Positions 24,180-35,619 of a DNA stretch of 64,000 nucleotides are shown piece by piece. The notes under the pieces are model-generated. The model had not been told where the DNA came from. It was given only the letters and a program-made list of their open reading frames with translations, and ran no database searches. Source of the DNA: Thunnus maccoyii (Eukaryota > Chordata > Actinopteri > Scombriformes > Scombridae); NCBI RefSeq assembly GCF_910596095.1, contig NC_056550.1, positions 18,632,501 to 18,696,500 on the forward strand, given 5' to 3'. The position numbers and the translations under genes are program-made. Positions within the stretch are counted from its first letter, which is position 1. The number at the start of each line of letters is the position of its first letter.

Positions 24180-25260
24180 GTTTGCGCCTGCAACCCCCGG
24201 CATAGAGTCCGAGCCAAAGGAGGCAGGAGGTACATCCCGCCCGTGCCCTGCATTATGCCGAGCATTCATTTCGAGACCCACACCCACTATGCATAGTGTG
24301 CATGGGTGCTAAACACGCCCAGGCCTCAATTGCTGACCCCGAGGGCTGCGCACACTGCGCCTTGATGCCTGAGAAAATTCTGGAGAGGAGACTGAGAGTT
24401 GCAGTGGCTGATGTTAATCAGGGGGGCTCATCGGACATGCCTCCACTGTTTGAGGGTCTCATTGGGCCGGGGGAGGGGACGTTGCGGACAGCGAGGCCGG
24501 TTCTGACATCCTCAACCTGGATGAGATGGAGGGAGGGCAGGACGAATCCACCTTCCCGACTCAACAATCCAGACCCTCCAGCTCAGCCGAAGCGCCTCCC
24601 TTGGTCGCTAACAATTTGTACAAGCTTTGCAAATGTGCCGCAGCCAAGTTAAACATACAGTGGCCAGCGGCCCAGGAAACAGAGGGGATAGAGAGGGACT
24701 TGTATGATGGAAAACGGTTCCCCCCAGCCCAACCTCCGGCTAAACAGCTGCTCCCAGTGGTCCCAGCCTACATGAAAGAAATGAGACGGTTTTGGTCTGG
24801 TCCTTATAAAAGCAAGCTTGCCACACAGGGCTACTCCAAGCTAGAGGTGCATGGCATGAGTGACCTTGGGCTGGCCGAACCCCCAGCAGTGGAGCCTTCG
24901 GTGGCATACCACCTCCACCCGAACTGCCGAGATGGAGCAAGATGGAGCACGTTTCTGCAGGCATCTGTCAGAGTATGTACAAATATGCAGCTCAGTCTGT
25001 CTGCTCCCTTAACACTGTCACGCTGCTGTGAGCTTATCAGGCTGAGATTTTGGAGGACATGGGCCAACAGCTGGATTCAGGGGTCCCAAATCCAGGACTT
25101 TGACCTCCTCCTGCACTCCTCTCACGAAGCCGTGCAGGGCATCATGGGCCTGGCAGAAAGAGCACTATGGCTGAACCTGTCTGGGTGAGAGGATGCCCAG
25201 AAAGCTGAAGTGATAGACACCGCGTATGACCCCACCAAGGGTCTCTTTGGCCCAGCTCTC
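24180..25260 (+). pseudogene. DIRS-type gag-like gene, broken
   Basis: The pieces are in different frames. The first (24296 onward) carries a Cys/His-rich block, CAHCALMPEKILERRLRVA. The second (24526-25188) carries LCKCAAAKLNIQWPA, then VEPSVAYHLHP and AVQGIMGLAERALWLNLSG, the order seen in DIRS gag-like proteins of fish. A third (about 25190-25300) reads DPTKGLFGPALEKI in another frame. At least two frameshifts separate them. It would encode the element's structural protein and is not a host gene. Confidence 0.75.
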
Positions 25261-25279
25261 GAGAAAATAAGGGAATCCA

Positions 25280-25513
25280 GTGCCCTCAGAAAGCAGGAAG
25301 GTGAGGCTTTTGACTTGTGCCTGCCTCGCAAGCAGACACCATGGGGCATGGCTACATCATGGTCACCTGTTTAAGGGTGTTCTGGTTAAGGACATTTGTG
25401 CTGCGGCAAGTTGGGCTACGCCACGCACATTTGTGAGATTCTACAGGTTCGATGTCTCAGGTCCAGCCTTAGCCCATGCAGTATTGGAGACGGGGTTTTC
25501 AGGGACTGTCTAG
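25280..25513 (+). pseudogene. Tyrosine recombinase C-terminus (DIRS-type), fragment
   Basis: Contains VKDICAAASWATPRTFVRFY, the hallmark end of DIRS-type tyrosine recombinases, where the last Tyr is the presumed nucleophile. The upstream catalytic Arg and His region is missing because the deletion joins gag directly to this tail. It is inactive by itself. Confidence 0.78.
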
Positions 25514-25587
25514 TGGGATCTCAGACTGGGTCAGGGAATCATATGTCTTCAGGAGATTATGCAATCCAGGAGTGGGCCATATCTCCC

Positions 25588-25678
25588 ATAGTGAAACACC
25601 GAATGAAGTTAGAAAAAGAACATTGGGTTAATTAATGTAATCCCTGGTTCTTTGATAACAGAGTGAGGTGTTTCACCA
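25588..25678. repeat. Internal complementary region of the DIRS-like element
   Basis: Two adjoining parts. 25588-25621 is the perfect reverse complement of the left end 23516-23549. 25624-25678 is the reverse complement of the right end (about 25853-25909) with one clear mismatch. In DIRS elements this arrangement is thought to template completion of the ends and formation of a circular DNA intermediate. Confidence 0.88.
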
Positions 25679-25718
25679 ACACTTCCCTCCTTGCATAGAC
25701 GAGGGAAGAAACCAACAC

Positions 25719-25912
25719 AGAATGACCTGGTCAGGGTGGTTGACCGTAATATAAAGGGTGGGCGGGGCCTTCCCACGGATCGACCTGTCTGTCATAGACC
25801 GACATGGTGTCATTTGGAGCTTCCGTAGTGGTCACTCCAGAAGCGATTGCCATGGTGAAACACCTCACTCTGTTATCAAAGAACCAGGGATTACATTAAA
25901 TAACCCAACGTT
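25719..25912. repeat. Right inverted terminal repeat of the DIRS-like element
   Basis: Inverted relative to 23516-23680. The shared inner block reads gaccgtaatataaagggtgg on this side. The outer end (aaagaaccagggattacatt) differs from the left outer end and instead pairs with 25624-25678, as is usual for DIRS termini. Confidence 0.85.
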
Positions 25913-26254
25913 CTCCTCTACACGTTACATGCTGTGCTGTCTCTGTGTTCTGGGTGTATAAATAAGTAGAGGTCTATCTGCATGATGGCAATGCAACTGG
26001 TTTAGCTCAGTAGTCAGCGCAGTCATCCATGATCTGGGAGACTCAAGTTTGAGACCCTGTGTGGGGACCTCCTTAGTAAGATAATTTATTAATAAATACT
26101 TATTTTAACATGCTAAAATTAAAAGCGTACTAAAAACAAAAACTGATTTTTATGCCTATTTCCAGTTTTATTTGAATACAAATACAAATATAAATAATTT
26201 TGTTGCCTCAACAAACATAGATACAAATACAAGTACTGGATTCTCTGCACATCC
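25913..26254 (-). mobile_element. Repeat R, copy 1, proximal part
   Basis: Reverse complement of 63327-63690, ending ctgcacatccctacta, where the flank shared with unit 2 resumes. Copy 3 of part of the repeat is at about 29860-29957. It carries a tRNA-like segment and AT-rich DNA with repeated aaatacaaat motifs. The family is not identified. Confidence 0.7.
25996..26072 (+). repeat. tRNA-Met-like segment within repeat R
   Basis: The A-box-like stretch tagctcagtagtcagcgcag, a CAT at the anticodon position and the B-box-like agtttgagaccc are in the right order for an elongator tRNA-Met. The acceptor stem does not pair, and a diverged copy lies inverted at about 63540-63615. It is a tRNA-derived relic carried by the repeat, not a working tRNA. 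Confidence 0.5.
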
Positions 26255-27335
26255 CTACTATCCACAATCAGGCCAAATATACTGTATATATTCACAGTTT
26301 GTACAAAACTGTATTTATTACCGACCTGGACCACAGCTGACCTGATCATGGAGCTGACCTGATCATAACAGTGTGTCTCAAATACTGCAGCAATACCAGT
26401 GTCTGGCTTCACACCATCCTTTCTTGACACTTTCTCAAACCTAAATGTAGGCTTACAGGGAGCTATACTTTCAAAAGCAATACCGCTTTAACAAAAGCTA
26501 GATTAATTCTAAACTCTATAAAAACCTCTCAAGGAATTATTCTTGCACTATAATACAAGTCTCAACTTTACACTTGTATGCTCAGTACACCCAAACAATA
26601 GTGCAAAATCAATCAACTCCGCTAAATCCTCTCATATGTCTCCATGTTGCTAGCTGGCCAACAGATCTGGGAAGTACTGAGCTTTCCAACAATTTTGAGA
26701 TTCTGATACCTCTAGTTATTCAGTTTTGTGCACCTTTATATGTTTCAGGCACAGTTCAGACTAAGGCTTTTTAGCTCAACTGGAAGTAGTTAATGTTTTT
26801 TTTGTTTTTTTTTTGTGTGTGAAATTTTAAATGTTGCAACACACTGAGCATTCAGCATTCAGCTGCGCAGTGGATTTGAGTGGTTTGAGAAGTCTCTCTC
26901 AGCCACTGTCTCTTGTGAGGGAACATAACACCTTACAGCTACCTTTCAATCCCACTGGAAGTGAGTGTACTCAAAAGATATATTTGGTGAAGGTGGAGTA
27001 TGACTTTAAGTAAAATCTTGAATGCAAGACAAAATGTATTTTTACACTATGCTGCTTAGTTAATTTAAGGATCTGAATCAGTCTTTGCTGGCAAGTCACT
27101 GCTGTTCAGTCATATAGTATCTCATATAAAACAACTTGATTCTACATAGTCAAAGGGTGACCAGTGAATGATTCTGATACTGCACCACAAGACCTTACAA
27201 CATGGCTAACTGCTGTACTTAGTTGCATCACTGTCTAGGAGTAACTGTTTCAAACAAGAAAAAAAGATAGAATTCAGGATAGTAATATTCATATTTTATG
27301 AACTTTGTTAAAAGGTCTTAAGTCGATGATGACCC
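26255..27335. other. Conserved intergenic flank
   Basis: Aligns with 55858-56960 of unit 2 with small indels. No gene or strong motif is visible. It separates the upstream region of gene A from the 3' end of MYH pseudogene 1. Confidence 0.6.
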
Positions 27336-29480
27336 TTACTCAGCAGAATCAGCCTAAAAATAGAGGGGAAAAATACATAAGCAATAGCAAAAGTTCAAAT
27401 TTATGAAACAAACTACTTCATAAGTTATCTTCTCTCAATGTGGAAGTATGTAATCACTTGAGTACCCTAAAATGGGATATTGATTTACAATATCAACAGT
27501 GAAAGTGCACAGCATCAAATCAATCTCTTGGCTTCTAATTTCAACAATGGATATTATAACCATGCAAACAATCTATAACAAATTAACCTTTGCATGATCA
27601 CAGCTCTTGGCTCTCAGCTTGTTGACCTGGGACTCAGTGATGTCAGCGTGCTCCTGAGCTGAACCTGGACAAGTGAATGTTGGTCTGCTCCTCCTATAAA
27701 GGGTGAAGGCAGTAATATTCAGTTACATGACAAATTATATCATTATTGATTAAACTGATGATTGGTCACATCAATTTATTTGACTCACAGCCTCTTCAGC
27801 CTGTCTCTTGTAAGCCTTGACTTTGAGCTGCAGCTTATCCATCAGAACCTGTCTGGCTACATTCTTCTTGTCCTCCTCAGTCTACACAGATAAAGGCTTA
27901 TAAGTGATGAAGAATAGAGAATTAAGAGATATTAAGGTTGTTTTTTATTAAAATAGGACATACCTGTTAGGTCAGCTCCTTCACTCTTCTTTCATATTTG
28001 CAGACTCCTTAAACAGTATCAGCTCCATGTCTCTGCTCGGCGTCAACTTCAGCTTCAACCTCATACACCTAAAAAGTGATAATAAATGATACATCAGTTT
28101 TATATACAAAGATCACAGTCAATCGAAATAAACTCAATTTATTTCACACATTGAAAGTGTGATGCACTTCATGGTGAGGTTCTCAGCCTCATCCAGACGG
28201 TGCTGCAGGTCCTTGACTCAGACCTCCAAGTTCTTCTTCATCCTCTCAAGATGAGAACTGGCCTCCTGTTCCTTCTTCAGCACCTCAGCCATCATGGCAG
28301 CCTGAAATGATGAGAAGTTTTCTCATTCAAATTAAAGTTATAATGAGCTTCCCATATTATAAGTGTATGGCCGTATACAAAATTTAACTATTCATAAAAT
28401 TTAAGAGTTAGAGGTGTAAACTCACATCAGTGGTAGCCTTTTTGGCTTTCTCCTCAGCATTTCTTGATTCCTGAACAGTGTCGTCCACTTCACCCTGAAC
28501 CTGCACAAGTTCAGCCTCCAGCTTCTTCTTGGTGTTCAGAAGACTGGTGTGCTGAATATAAAAAAGTCCCATTTAATTTGATTTGTTATGTATAACAAAG
28601 CTGGTATGTATACTCTAGTCATTCTGTAGAAAGACATTTTGAATCATTGAACATAAAACTGAGAGTGTAACGGGTATAGAATGGACCCAATAGCAGTACA
28701 AATGACACCGGTATAAATTTTACAGTCCTTATTCCACACAATGTCAAGACAATAGTAGCACGGTCAGAGAAACATAGTTCTGGTGAGTATGGCTCCACCG
28801 GGAATCGAACCCCGATCTTCCACTCCCAAGGCAGACAAACCACAGCACTGGCAACAGTCCAACAGTTCTTAGGCAGGCTAGATCGGTGACGAAGAGGGAA
28901 AGATGCAACACTGCACAAGAACAGTCTCTAGCTGTCCCTGGACATTCCTCAGTTGTTTCTGGGCTTCAGCAGACTGCCTGTTGGCATGGCTCAGGTAAAT
29001 CTCCATCTCATTCAGGTCTCCCTCCATCTTCTTCTTGACTCTCAGGGCATCATTCCTGCTCCTGACCTCAGCATCAAGAGTGCTCTGCATGGAGTCAGTC
29101 ACCCTCTGGCTGTTCCTCTTGATCTGTTCCATCTCCTCGTCCTTTTCTGCAATCTTTCTGGTTAAACTCAAGCTGAACATGGAAAATCTTGGCTTCTTCA
29201 TGCTCCAGTGTGCCCTAAAGGAAAAAGTTGAACATGTACCTAAAGATTTCCAGTCTTTCACAGAAAAATTAAAGAAAAAATCAAATGAATACATGCCATT
29301 ACATAAATGCTTTTGTATTTTATCCAATAAGTTGTTTAATATCGTAATTTAGATTTTAACCTCTGCTTCCTCTGGTGCTGACTGAATTTTAGTCTTTTCG
29401 GTCTCCACAGTCTTCTTGGCTTCCTCCAGCTCATGGATGCTCTTTCCAGTCTCACCAATCTGTTCAGTCAGGCTCACTCT
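27336..29480 (-). pseudogene. MYH pseudogene 1: 3' exons only
   Basis: Recognisable remains of exons 40 to 32 of a fast MYH gene: E40 27336-27353, E39 27588-27693, E38 about 27790-27883, E37 about 27965-28069, E36 truncated (about 28164-28301), E35 from 28426, E34 a stub near 28662, E33 about 28929-29214, E32 about 29360-29480. Disabling changes include a 26-bp deletion in E39, an in-frame stop in E37 (DTV*GV where intact genes read DAVKGV), loss of the first third of E36, an insertion replacing most of E34, and a 20-bp deletion in E33. No motor or proximal rod exons follow, to 34252. It encodes no usable product. Confidence 0.92.
28665..28928. mobile_element. Insertion in pseudogene 1 with tRNA-like B box
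   Basis: Foreign DNA between the stubs of exons 34 and 33. On the minus strand it contains GGGGTTCGATTCCCGGTGG, a good RNA polymerase III B-box and T-arm motif, preceded by ctgccttgggagtggaagat. It may be a tRNA-derived SINE or part of an LTR element with a tRNA-like segment. I could not define its termini. Confidence 0.5.
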
Positions 29481-30034
29481 GGCCTGCAAGGTCTCATACA
29501 AGAGATGTTTAATGTTCATGGCACCGGGCTGGGAGGTAAGGTGGTAACCTTGGATGGGTAACAACAGCTGTCCACATTATTTTCCAATTAGAGTTCATTC
29601 TGACACCAAGTGTCCTTGTGTCTCCCCTCCCTGGTGGCATGACCTGAGCAACTCTATAAGAAGTGATTGTTTTCGTATTTGTGCTAAGTTTTTGGTGTGA
29701 TTGTATTCATATATACACTGTGCCAAAGGCTTCTCTGATACCAGATATTTGTTTTCAATAAACTTCATATATTCAAGAAGGCATCAACTGCAGCCTGTGG
29801 AGTCTCTTCAAAGTATTATTCAACAATTATTCAACAAGTACAAGATTTTCCATGTAAACACCCATAACACAGAGAAAGCACAGTGTGTAGAGAAGAACTT
29901 CAATGGCGATTCTTGGTTTGGACCTTTCATTTACTGCCTATTTTTTACATTGTAACTTTGTAACCTCCTATATATTCATTAAGCCCATCTAAGTATATAT
30001 ATGAATAAACTTAAATATATAAGTACACTATAAC
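29481..30034. repeat. Probable LTR-like DNA plus partial copy 3 of repeat R
   Basis: About 29860-29957 matches 63645-63745 and copy 1 of repeat R (key string tttactgcctattttttaca). The preceding 29575-29800 has a compact promoter-like layout (ctctataagaagtg, then AATAAA near 29758) that could be a solo LTR, but no clear TG...CA ends or target duplication were found. There is no gene. Confidence 0.35.
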
Positions 30035-30094
30035 CTGCATCATCATGACATGTGAATAAGAGCGTTCTCTTATTCACATGTCATGATGATGCAG
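30035..30094. repeat. Perfect palindrome, 28-bp arms with 4-nt loop
   Basis: The left arm 30035-30062 is the exact reverse complement of the right arm 30067-30094; the loop is cgtt at 30063-30066. The arms start ctgcatcatcatgacatgtg. Pairing fails immediately outside. No coding role is apparent. Confidence 0.95.
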
Positions 30095-31439
30095 TTCTTC
30101 TAACATGGCACACAGAGGCTGTAAATGCAAATTATTCAAATCTACAGGAACAAATGTTAATAAACTCCTTTCATAATATGTTGAGGATGAGTGAAAGAGA
30201 GTCCAGCCATTGAACAGACACTTGTCACTCTCTGGATAAGAATGTCTGCTAAATGCCCTGAAAGTAAATACAGAAGACAGGTGGAATGAATTGCCTGGTG
30301 TATAAATTGCTGCATCTTTTACATCTAACTAGGTGTGTCAAACTCCTCAGTAACATTTCACAACTAGTGTGAAAGCAAGCTTCAGTTTCCTGTACAAGGA
30401 CCTTCTCTTACTCGGTCTAGTTCAACATACAGGGGAAAAGTCTGGGGGCATCTGGTGGACCGGTGGAGGGACATAGAGCCAGTCTGGAACAGAACTATGA
30501 CATATGTTTCATTTTCTAGATATATAATTAACACTTTACAAAGTTGTATTACAGTACAAATATAATTTCAGTACATTATATTATTTAATTAAAAAACACA
30601 GTATAAACCCATCTAAATATTTATAGATTTTGGATTTAATTGGATAGGCAGTCTAATGATGTATATCAAAATACACCAGATACAGAGTCAAATTAATTAT
30701 ACTTAAAAATGTAAAATGTTATTACATTACATTTATTAGATATTATTTATATTACATTTACATCCACATTGTCCTAAATCCTTCATTCTAATACAACTTA
30801 ACTTATAACTTTTAACTCAATCTTCAAAATTAATATAATTGTACACCAGATTGAAAATTACTGCCAGTAACAGATGACAATATTATGAGGCTGACATATT
30901 TTGGAACTTGATTGTGTTTATAAATACTAAGTAAACCAGTTATGTCCACAGTGTACCCAGGAGTAAATTTCAAAAGTGCACTGAGTTGCTTGTGGGTTTT
31001 ATTTCAGTAAATCTAGAGGTTGAAATATTTCAAGTTGACACAGTTTATGATATGCATGATAGCCACTTGTGTCTTATTCATCTTGATATCACAGCCAGTA
31101 ATTAGTTTTAAACTTGGGGAAGCACTGAAATGTCACTAGTGTATAGTTGCAGCAGGACATAAATCTCAGATATCTGAAATAAAACTCAGACAGATGGTCT
31201 TTCCATGAATGCTGAACAGGTATTATATGTCTCCTGAGCATAGACTTTAAAAAGGATTGCCAACTTAACTGCCAATTTAACACCAGAAATAAGTTCCTCA
31301 CAAACGTCATTGATGTTTTGCTGTGAGGAATAAAAATGATTCAGTTTTCAAGTGAAAGAGGTTAATATTTTGACATGCCTTAAAGAAAAAGTTTGGGATC
31401 ATCTCCAGAATTAGCTTTTATTTCCAAGTTTTACACAGA
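30095..31439. other. Intergenic, nothing recognised
   Basis: AT-rich DNA without a convincing gene, repeat terminus or RNA. I see no equivalent in unit 2 within the window. Confidence 0.5.
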
Positions 31440-31472
31440 TTATTATTATTATCATTATTATTATTGTTGTTG

Positions 31473-31504
<32 letters not shown>

Positions 31505-31556
31505 GTTGTTGTGGTTGTTGTTGTTGTTGTTGTTGTTATTATTATTATTATTATTT
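31440..31556. repeat. TTA/TTG trinucleotide microsatellite
   Basis: An alternating block of (TTA)n and (TTG)n with a few interruptions. The Tyr/Cys- and Ile/Thr-rich frames crossing it are by-products of the repeat. Confidence 0.95.
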
Positions 31557-31734
31557 GCCATCTTATAAGCAGATCATGAGGTATAGCCACAGTCAAAAAT
31601 AAGTTCCGCTAAGGGAGGGAGTGTGATAAGTGATTCACATTTGGCATAGAGAGATGGATATATTTTTAGGACACATTTAGATGTGCTGTTAACATCATAT
31701 CTCAAGTTTAAAGGTATTTATCTTCATACAGCCG

Positions 31735-33130
31735 GTCGACTTTTACCTCAATTATTGGTGAGATAAGAAAGGATGAGGTAATAGAGGCCATCAAACAGTT
31801 AAATGTTGGGAAAATCCCCGGTCCTGATGGCCTTCCCACTGAGTTTTATCAGTTGTATATTGATGAAGTCATAAACCTGCTTACTTCCATGTATAATGAA
31901 GGTCAGTACAGTGGCTTTAAGGGGGACTCTTTTTACGACGGTGTTCTTTGCTTATTGTATAAAAAAGGTGATGAATCTAATATAGAAAATTATAGACATC
32001 TTACCATAAATACTATATAATATAAATACTGACAATAAAATATTTGCTAAGATAATTATGAATAGATTTATGATATATGTTAGAGGAAATTATAGATAAA
32101 GAACAAACGTGAAATTAAAGGACAGGTAATGTGGGACAACCTTAGTATTTTATGAGAAATCTTACACAAACCTGAAGCAATAAAAAGGTTTTTATATTAT
32201 TGGTCTTGATAAAAATAATAATAATAAAAAAAAGCATTTGACTACATTTCCTGAGATTATCTCTGGGCTGTGATGAAAGCATATGGCTTTTCTGGTGGCT
32301 TTATTCACTTGGTAAGATGTCTGTACTTTAAATGAAAAAATTGTGTATATGTCAATGGGTTTTTAACTGAGGCTTTTGAAGTGGAGAGAGGTGTGAAGCA
32401 GGGCTGTCCATTGAGCACAGCTCTTTGTATTTTAGCTATCAGCCATCTAATTAAGCATATAAACAATGACATTTTGCTGAAACATGTGTAGGTCATGCAC
32501 ACAAAGTCACTGCTGTTGCTTACACTGACGATATTACCATCATTATAAAAAAAACAGTCAAAGATGAAAATGCTTCTGGAGCAAAACTAAATTACAACAA
32601 AACAGAAAGAGTTTGGATCGGAGTGGAGAGTGTCAGACAAACGTTAATATTGAAGTCAAACAAGAAATTGAATACTCGATTTGAACATTTGTAACAGTGA
32701 ATGTAGTGAAAGAAACTGGGAGAAAAAAATGTGTGAAATTAAAGAAGAGACACTTATTATGAAACAAGAGTAAATATTGTCAAAACCTTCATCCTATCCA
32801 AGTTCCTTTTTCTAGTGAATATTTTTTCTCCACCCAACAAAATATCCCAACTTAAAAAAACAGTGTGCCAACCTAATCTGCAGAACAACCAGGGAAGTCA
32901 CTTAAAGGGAATAAAAGTATAAAAGCAAAGAATATGGTGGTTTGGGTGCTGTAGAGCTTGGTGAGAGATTAAAAATTGTCTTTATAAAAACATATCTGCT
33001 TCCATCACCAGAAATGCTCTCTGTTAAAGAAAGAAGAGGCAGGGCAAGACATGGCCCTTATTATAAATTATTATATGGCGATTTTATTACACAGTTCAAA
33101 CATTTACAAATAGACTGGCATGGTTTACCC
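31735..33130 (+). mobile_element. L1/Tx1-like non-LTR retrotransposon relic
   Basis: Degraded reverse transcriptase on the plus strand. Readable blocks in order: IRKDEVIEAIKQLNVGKIPGP followed by DGLPTEFYQLY (31758-31855), YKKGDESNIENYR (about 31958-31996), FEVERGVKQGCPLSTALCIL (about 32377-32436), YTDDI (about 32521, the YxDD catalytic site), and GGLGAVELGERLKI (about 32937-32980). Frameshifts, stops and deletions separate the blocks. The order and wording fit the L1/Tx1 group of vertebrate LINEs. Confidence 0.8.
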
Positions 33131-34252
33131 AGCAAAATGATTCACAATAAAATAAGCTATTTATTTATTTTTATATATATAGTTATAAATATGTGTGATT
33201 AATTAATTATAAAAATTTAACTTGAAAGCACAGAAGTGACAAAAAATCTAAAAAATAAGAATCTGTCAGAAAGCAATAGGGATGTCCAGTGGCTGATATC
33301 GCCGCACTGCTTGATTTGGTCTGAATACTAAAAATAATGACAAATTGGGATGGGACAGACTGGATTGCTTTGAACTTGTATAAACTAGTGGTGTGTGAGT
33401 GTAAATTGTTTTATCTCACCAAATACAAGCATTAGTGCATTAACGTAGGCCTGTCAAATATACATGAAACACATTCTTTGTGTTTAATTGCGCTTAATGC
33501 TTTCCAACATTAGGATTTATGTCACTATTAGAATTTTATTCAAACTCCAGTAAGCTCTATCTTATAATCCTTCTGTCACTCTGCTAGTAAAATATTTGAT
33601 TGCAGTACAGTATATTATACAAACAAACAAAATACAACGTTCTGCTTCGTATTTTGTTCATTTGAATTACTTGGTGTATGTATTTTTAATTGAAATGAAT
33701 ATTTTAATTCTGTGTAGGGTAAAAATACTTAATATGTGTATTAGATGTGCTGTGAGGGAGATATCATGTTGTATTAGCGGCATGTGCAATTTATTTGATG
33801 ACTGTACACATTTGCAGTTAGGGTAAGGTTATACAGCATGGTCAAAAATAGAAAGGCATTTGCAAGGCTGGCCATATGTGTCGCTAAGCAAACTGATGTA
33901 GAGACTACTGGAGTACATATAAGGTGGTACATAAGGTGTTATATGCCTGCGTAGTTGTGTGATTTCATCAGTAATGTATGACTTCTGTTTCATCCACAAC
34001 TACACGTCCTGCTTTACTACATGCAAATACAATGATGTGTCAAAGAATTTAGCATGTGTTGCTCATACAGTAAGTGTTTGAAGAGGACTTGGCGCAATTT
34101 CTGCACAGATGTTTTGGCTTTGTTTTGCTGTGATAACCGTGAAATGGTGTTTCCAATCATTTCAGTTGATAAGAGAGTTTGTAGGTCTTTCTGTACAATT
34201 CATGATTGCTTACAGCTCTGAAATTACTTTGGTTCAAAGGAGATGTAATATG
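33131..34252. other. Intergenic, nothing recognised
   Basis: AT-rich DNA with no supported gene. The boundary at 34252/34253 is where alignment to position 1 of the window begins, so the true left edge of unit 2 may lie within this stretch. Confidence 0.45.
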
Positions 34253-34610
34253 GCATGCTTAGCTTACTGTAAGATGATAAAGGCGCAATGTCATTACTGT
34301 CAAGGTTTCAGAGCTCATTTATTGCTCCTAAATTTTGCGATAGATTGCATTAGTATTGATTGGTATTTTTGCTGTTAAACGCAAAAAGAACAACTGGAGT
34401 CAGTATTTTCATAGAGATTTTTAGAGCTTCCTCACATAAATGTTTCAGGGTTTTTTTTTTTTTGTCACAGTAATTACATAAGCTCTTTTCTGTCACTTGT
34501 GTATACATTTATAATTAAAGACTTCACCAAAATACAATTCACTTTGTCAGTTTGCCTATTTTAGTATTAACTTGATACCAGCTCTGAGTAAGAATTTAGG
34601 GAAGACTGCG

Positions 34611-34643
34611 CCCCCCCCCCCCCCCCCCCCCCCCTCCCCCCCC
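34611..34643. repeat. Poly(C) tract
   Basis: Thirty-two C with one T. Unit 1 has only ccccccaaaaatatgg at the same place (about 419-433). Its length is likely to be unreliable in any assembly. Confidence 0.9.
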
Positions 34644-35564
34644 ATTGAAGCACTTGTTGCTGGATGTACTCATTCAATCTGTGTAATAAAATTCATATTT
34701 TTTACATTTTACATTTAACATGTTTATTGCTTTTGTAATGCTAAATTGATGCAGAGTAAGTTGTTAAAGTCTGCTGATTGGACTATCTTCAGTCTAATCT
34801 GTACAATGTCATTTTTAATTTCACTGAAAAAAAAATGTACTTCTTGAAATATGGCATCTCTGGCCACAGCATTCAAAATCCATACAGAGACATAATCTTA
34901 TATATAATTTATTTTCACTATAATTCCATCCATAAGTAACACAATGACAGAGTGTATGACTATTTCGATCATGGGTTTCATACACTTTCTGTAATAAAAC
35001 ATCTAAAAGCAAAATTCTTATCAGATGGGGGTCTGTAGTCTAATTTGTGTCAGTTTAGGGGGCCTCAATGTGAAAAAGTTTGAGAGAAACTGATCTAGAG
35101 AATTCTTGAAATAACTTTTAATGAAAATGTGTACACATAAATTTCAGGTGCTTAAATGTGATGATGAAAATTTCCTATTTATTGAATAGATTATAGTCAG
35201 TTAAGAACATATGAACAATTTTTTTGTTTTTTTGTTTGTTTGTTTGTTTGTTTTGTTGCACCATCAAGAGATTACGCTAATCACAGTGCAAGACCATAGC
35301 CAGATACATCAATTATAAGTTTAATACATGGATTCAATTATGTCAGATGAAACCTTAATGATGTTCAGTGGGAAACTGGTGTTGTACGTTACAGTTAACG
35401 ATCATATTATCCCTTTACTGCTTTTTGACCTTATAGAATTTTTTTGAATTTTAGTCTTTCAAATGAGGACCTGAAATGGGTATAATGTTGCATTTTTCAG
35501 ATGGGAACACCTTTTCTTACACTATGCCACACAAGATTAGTTTATATTTGGTTTATATACATAT

Positions 35565-35569
<5 letters not shown>

Positions 35570-35617
<48 letters not shown>
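35570..35617. repeat. (TA)n microsatellite
   Basis: About 24 TA units. Unit 1 has a short non-expanded version near 1436-1462. Confidence 0.9.

Positions 35618-35619
<2 letters not shown>

Larger units (their letters stand above)
23516..25912 (+). mobile_element. DIRS-like tyrosine-recombinase retrotransposon, internally deleted
   Basis: Inverted terminal repeats lie at 23516-23680 and 25719-25912. A gag-like region (about 24180-25260) is followed directly by the C-terminal end of a tyrosine recombinase (about 25280-25513) and an internal complementary region (25588-25678). Reverse transcriptase, RNase H and the methyltransferase-like domain are all missing, so the copy cannot replicate by itself but keeps the terminal sequences DIRS elements use. 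There is no ordinary target-site duplication, as expected for recombinase-mediated insertion; GTT occurs at both edges. Confidence 0.88.

Noticed and set aside
24526-25188. Host gene for a 220-residue protein
   Set aside because: Sits between matched DIRS inverted repeats and matches the DIRS gag-like order of motifs.
25996-26072. Functional tRNA-Met gene
   Set aside because: The acceptor stem does not pair and the other copy is diverged; better explained as a repeat-borne relic.
31393-31602. Tyr/Cys-rich small protein
   Set aside because: It is a direct translation of the TTA/TTG microsatellite.
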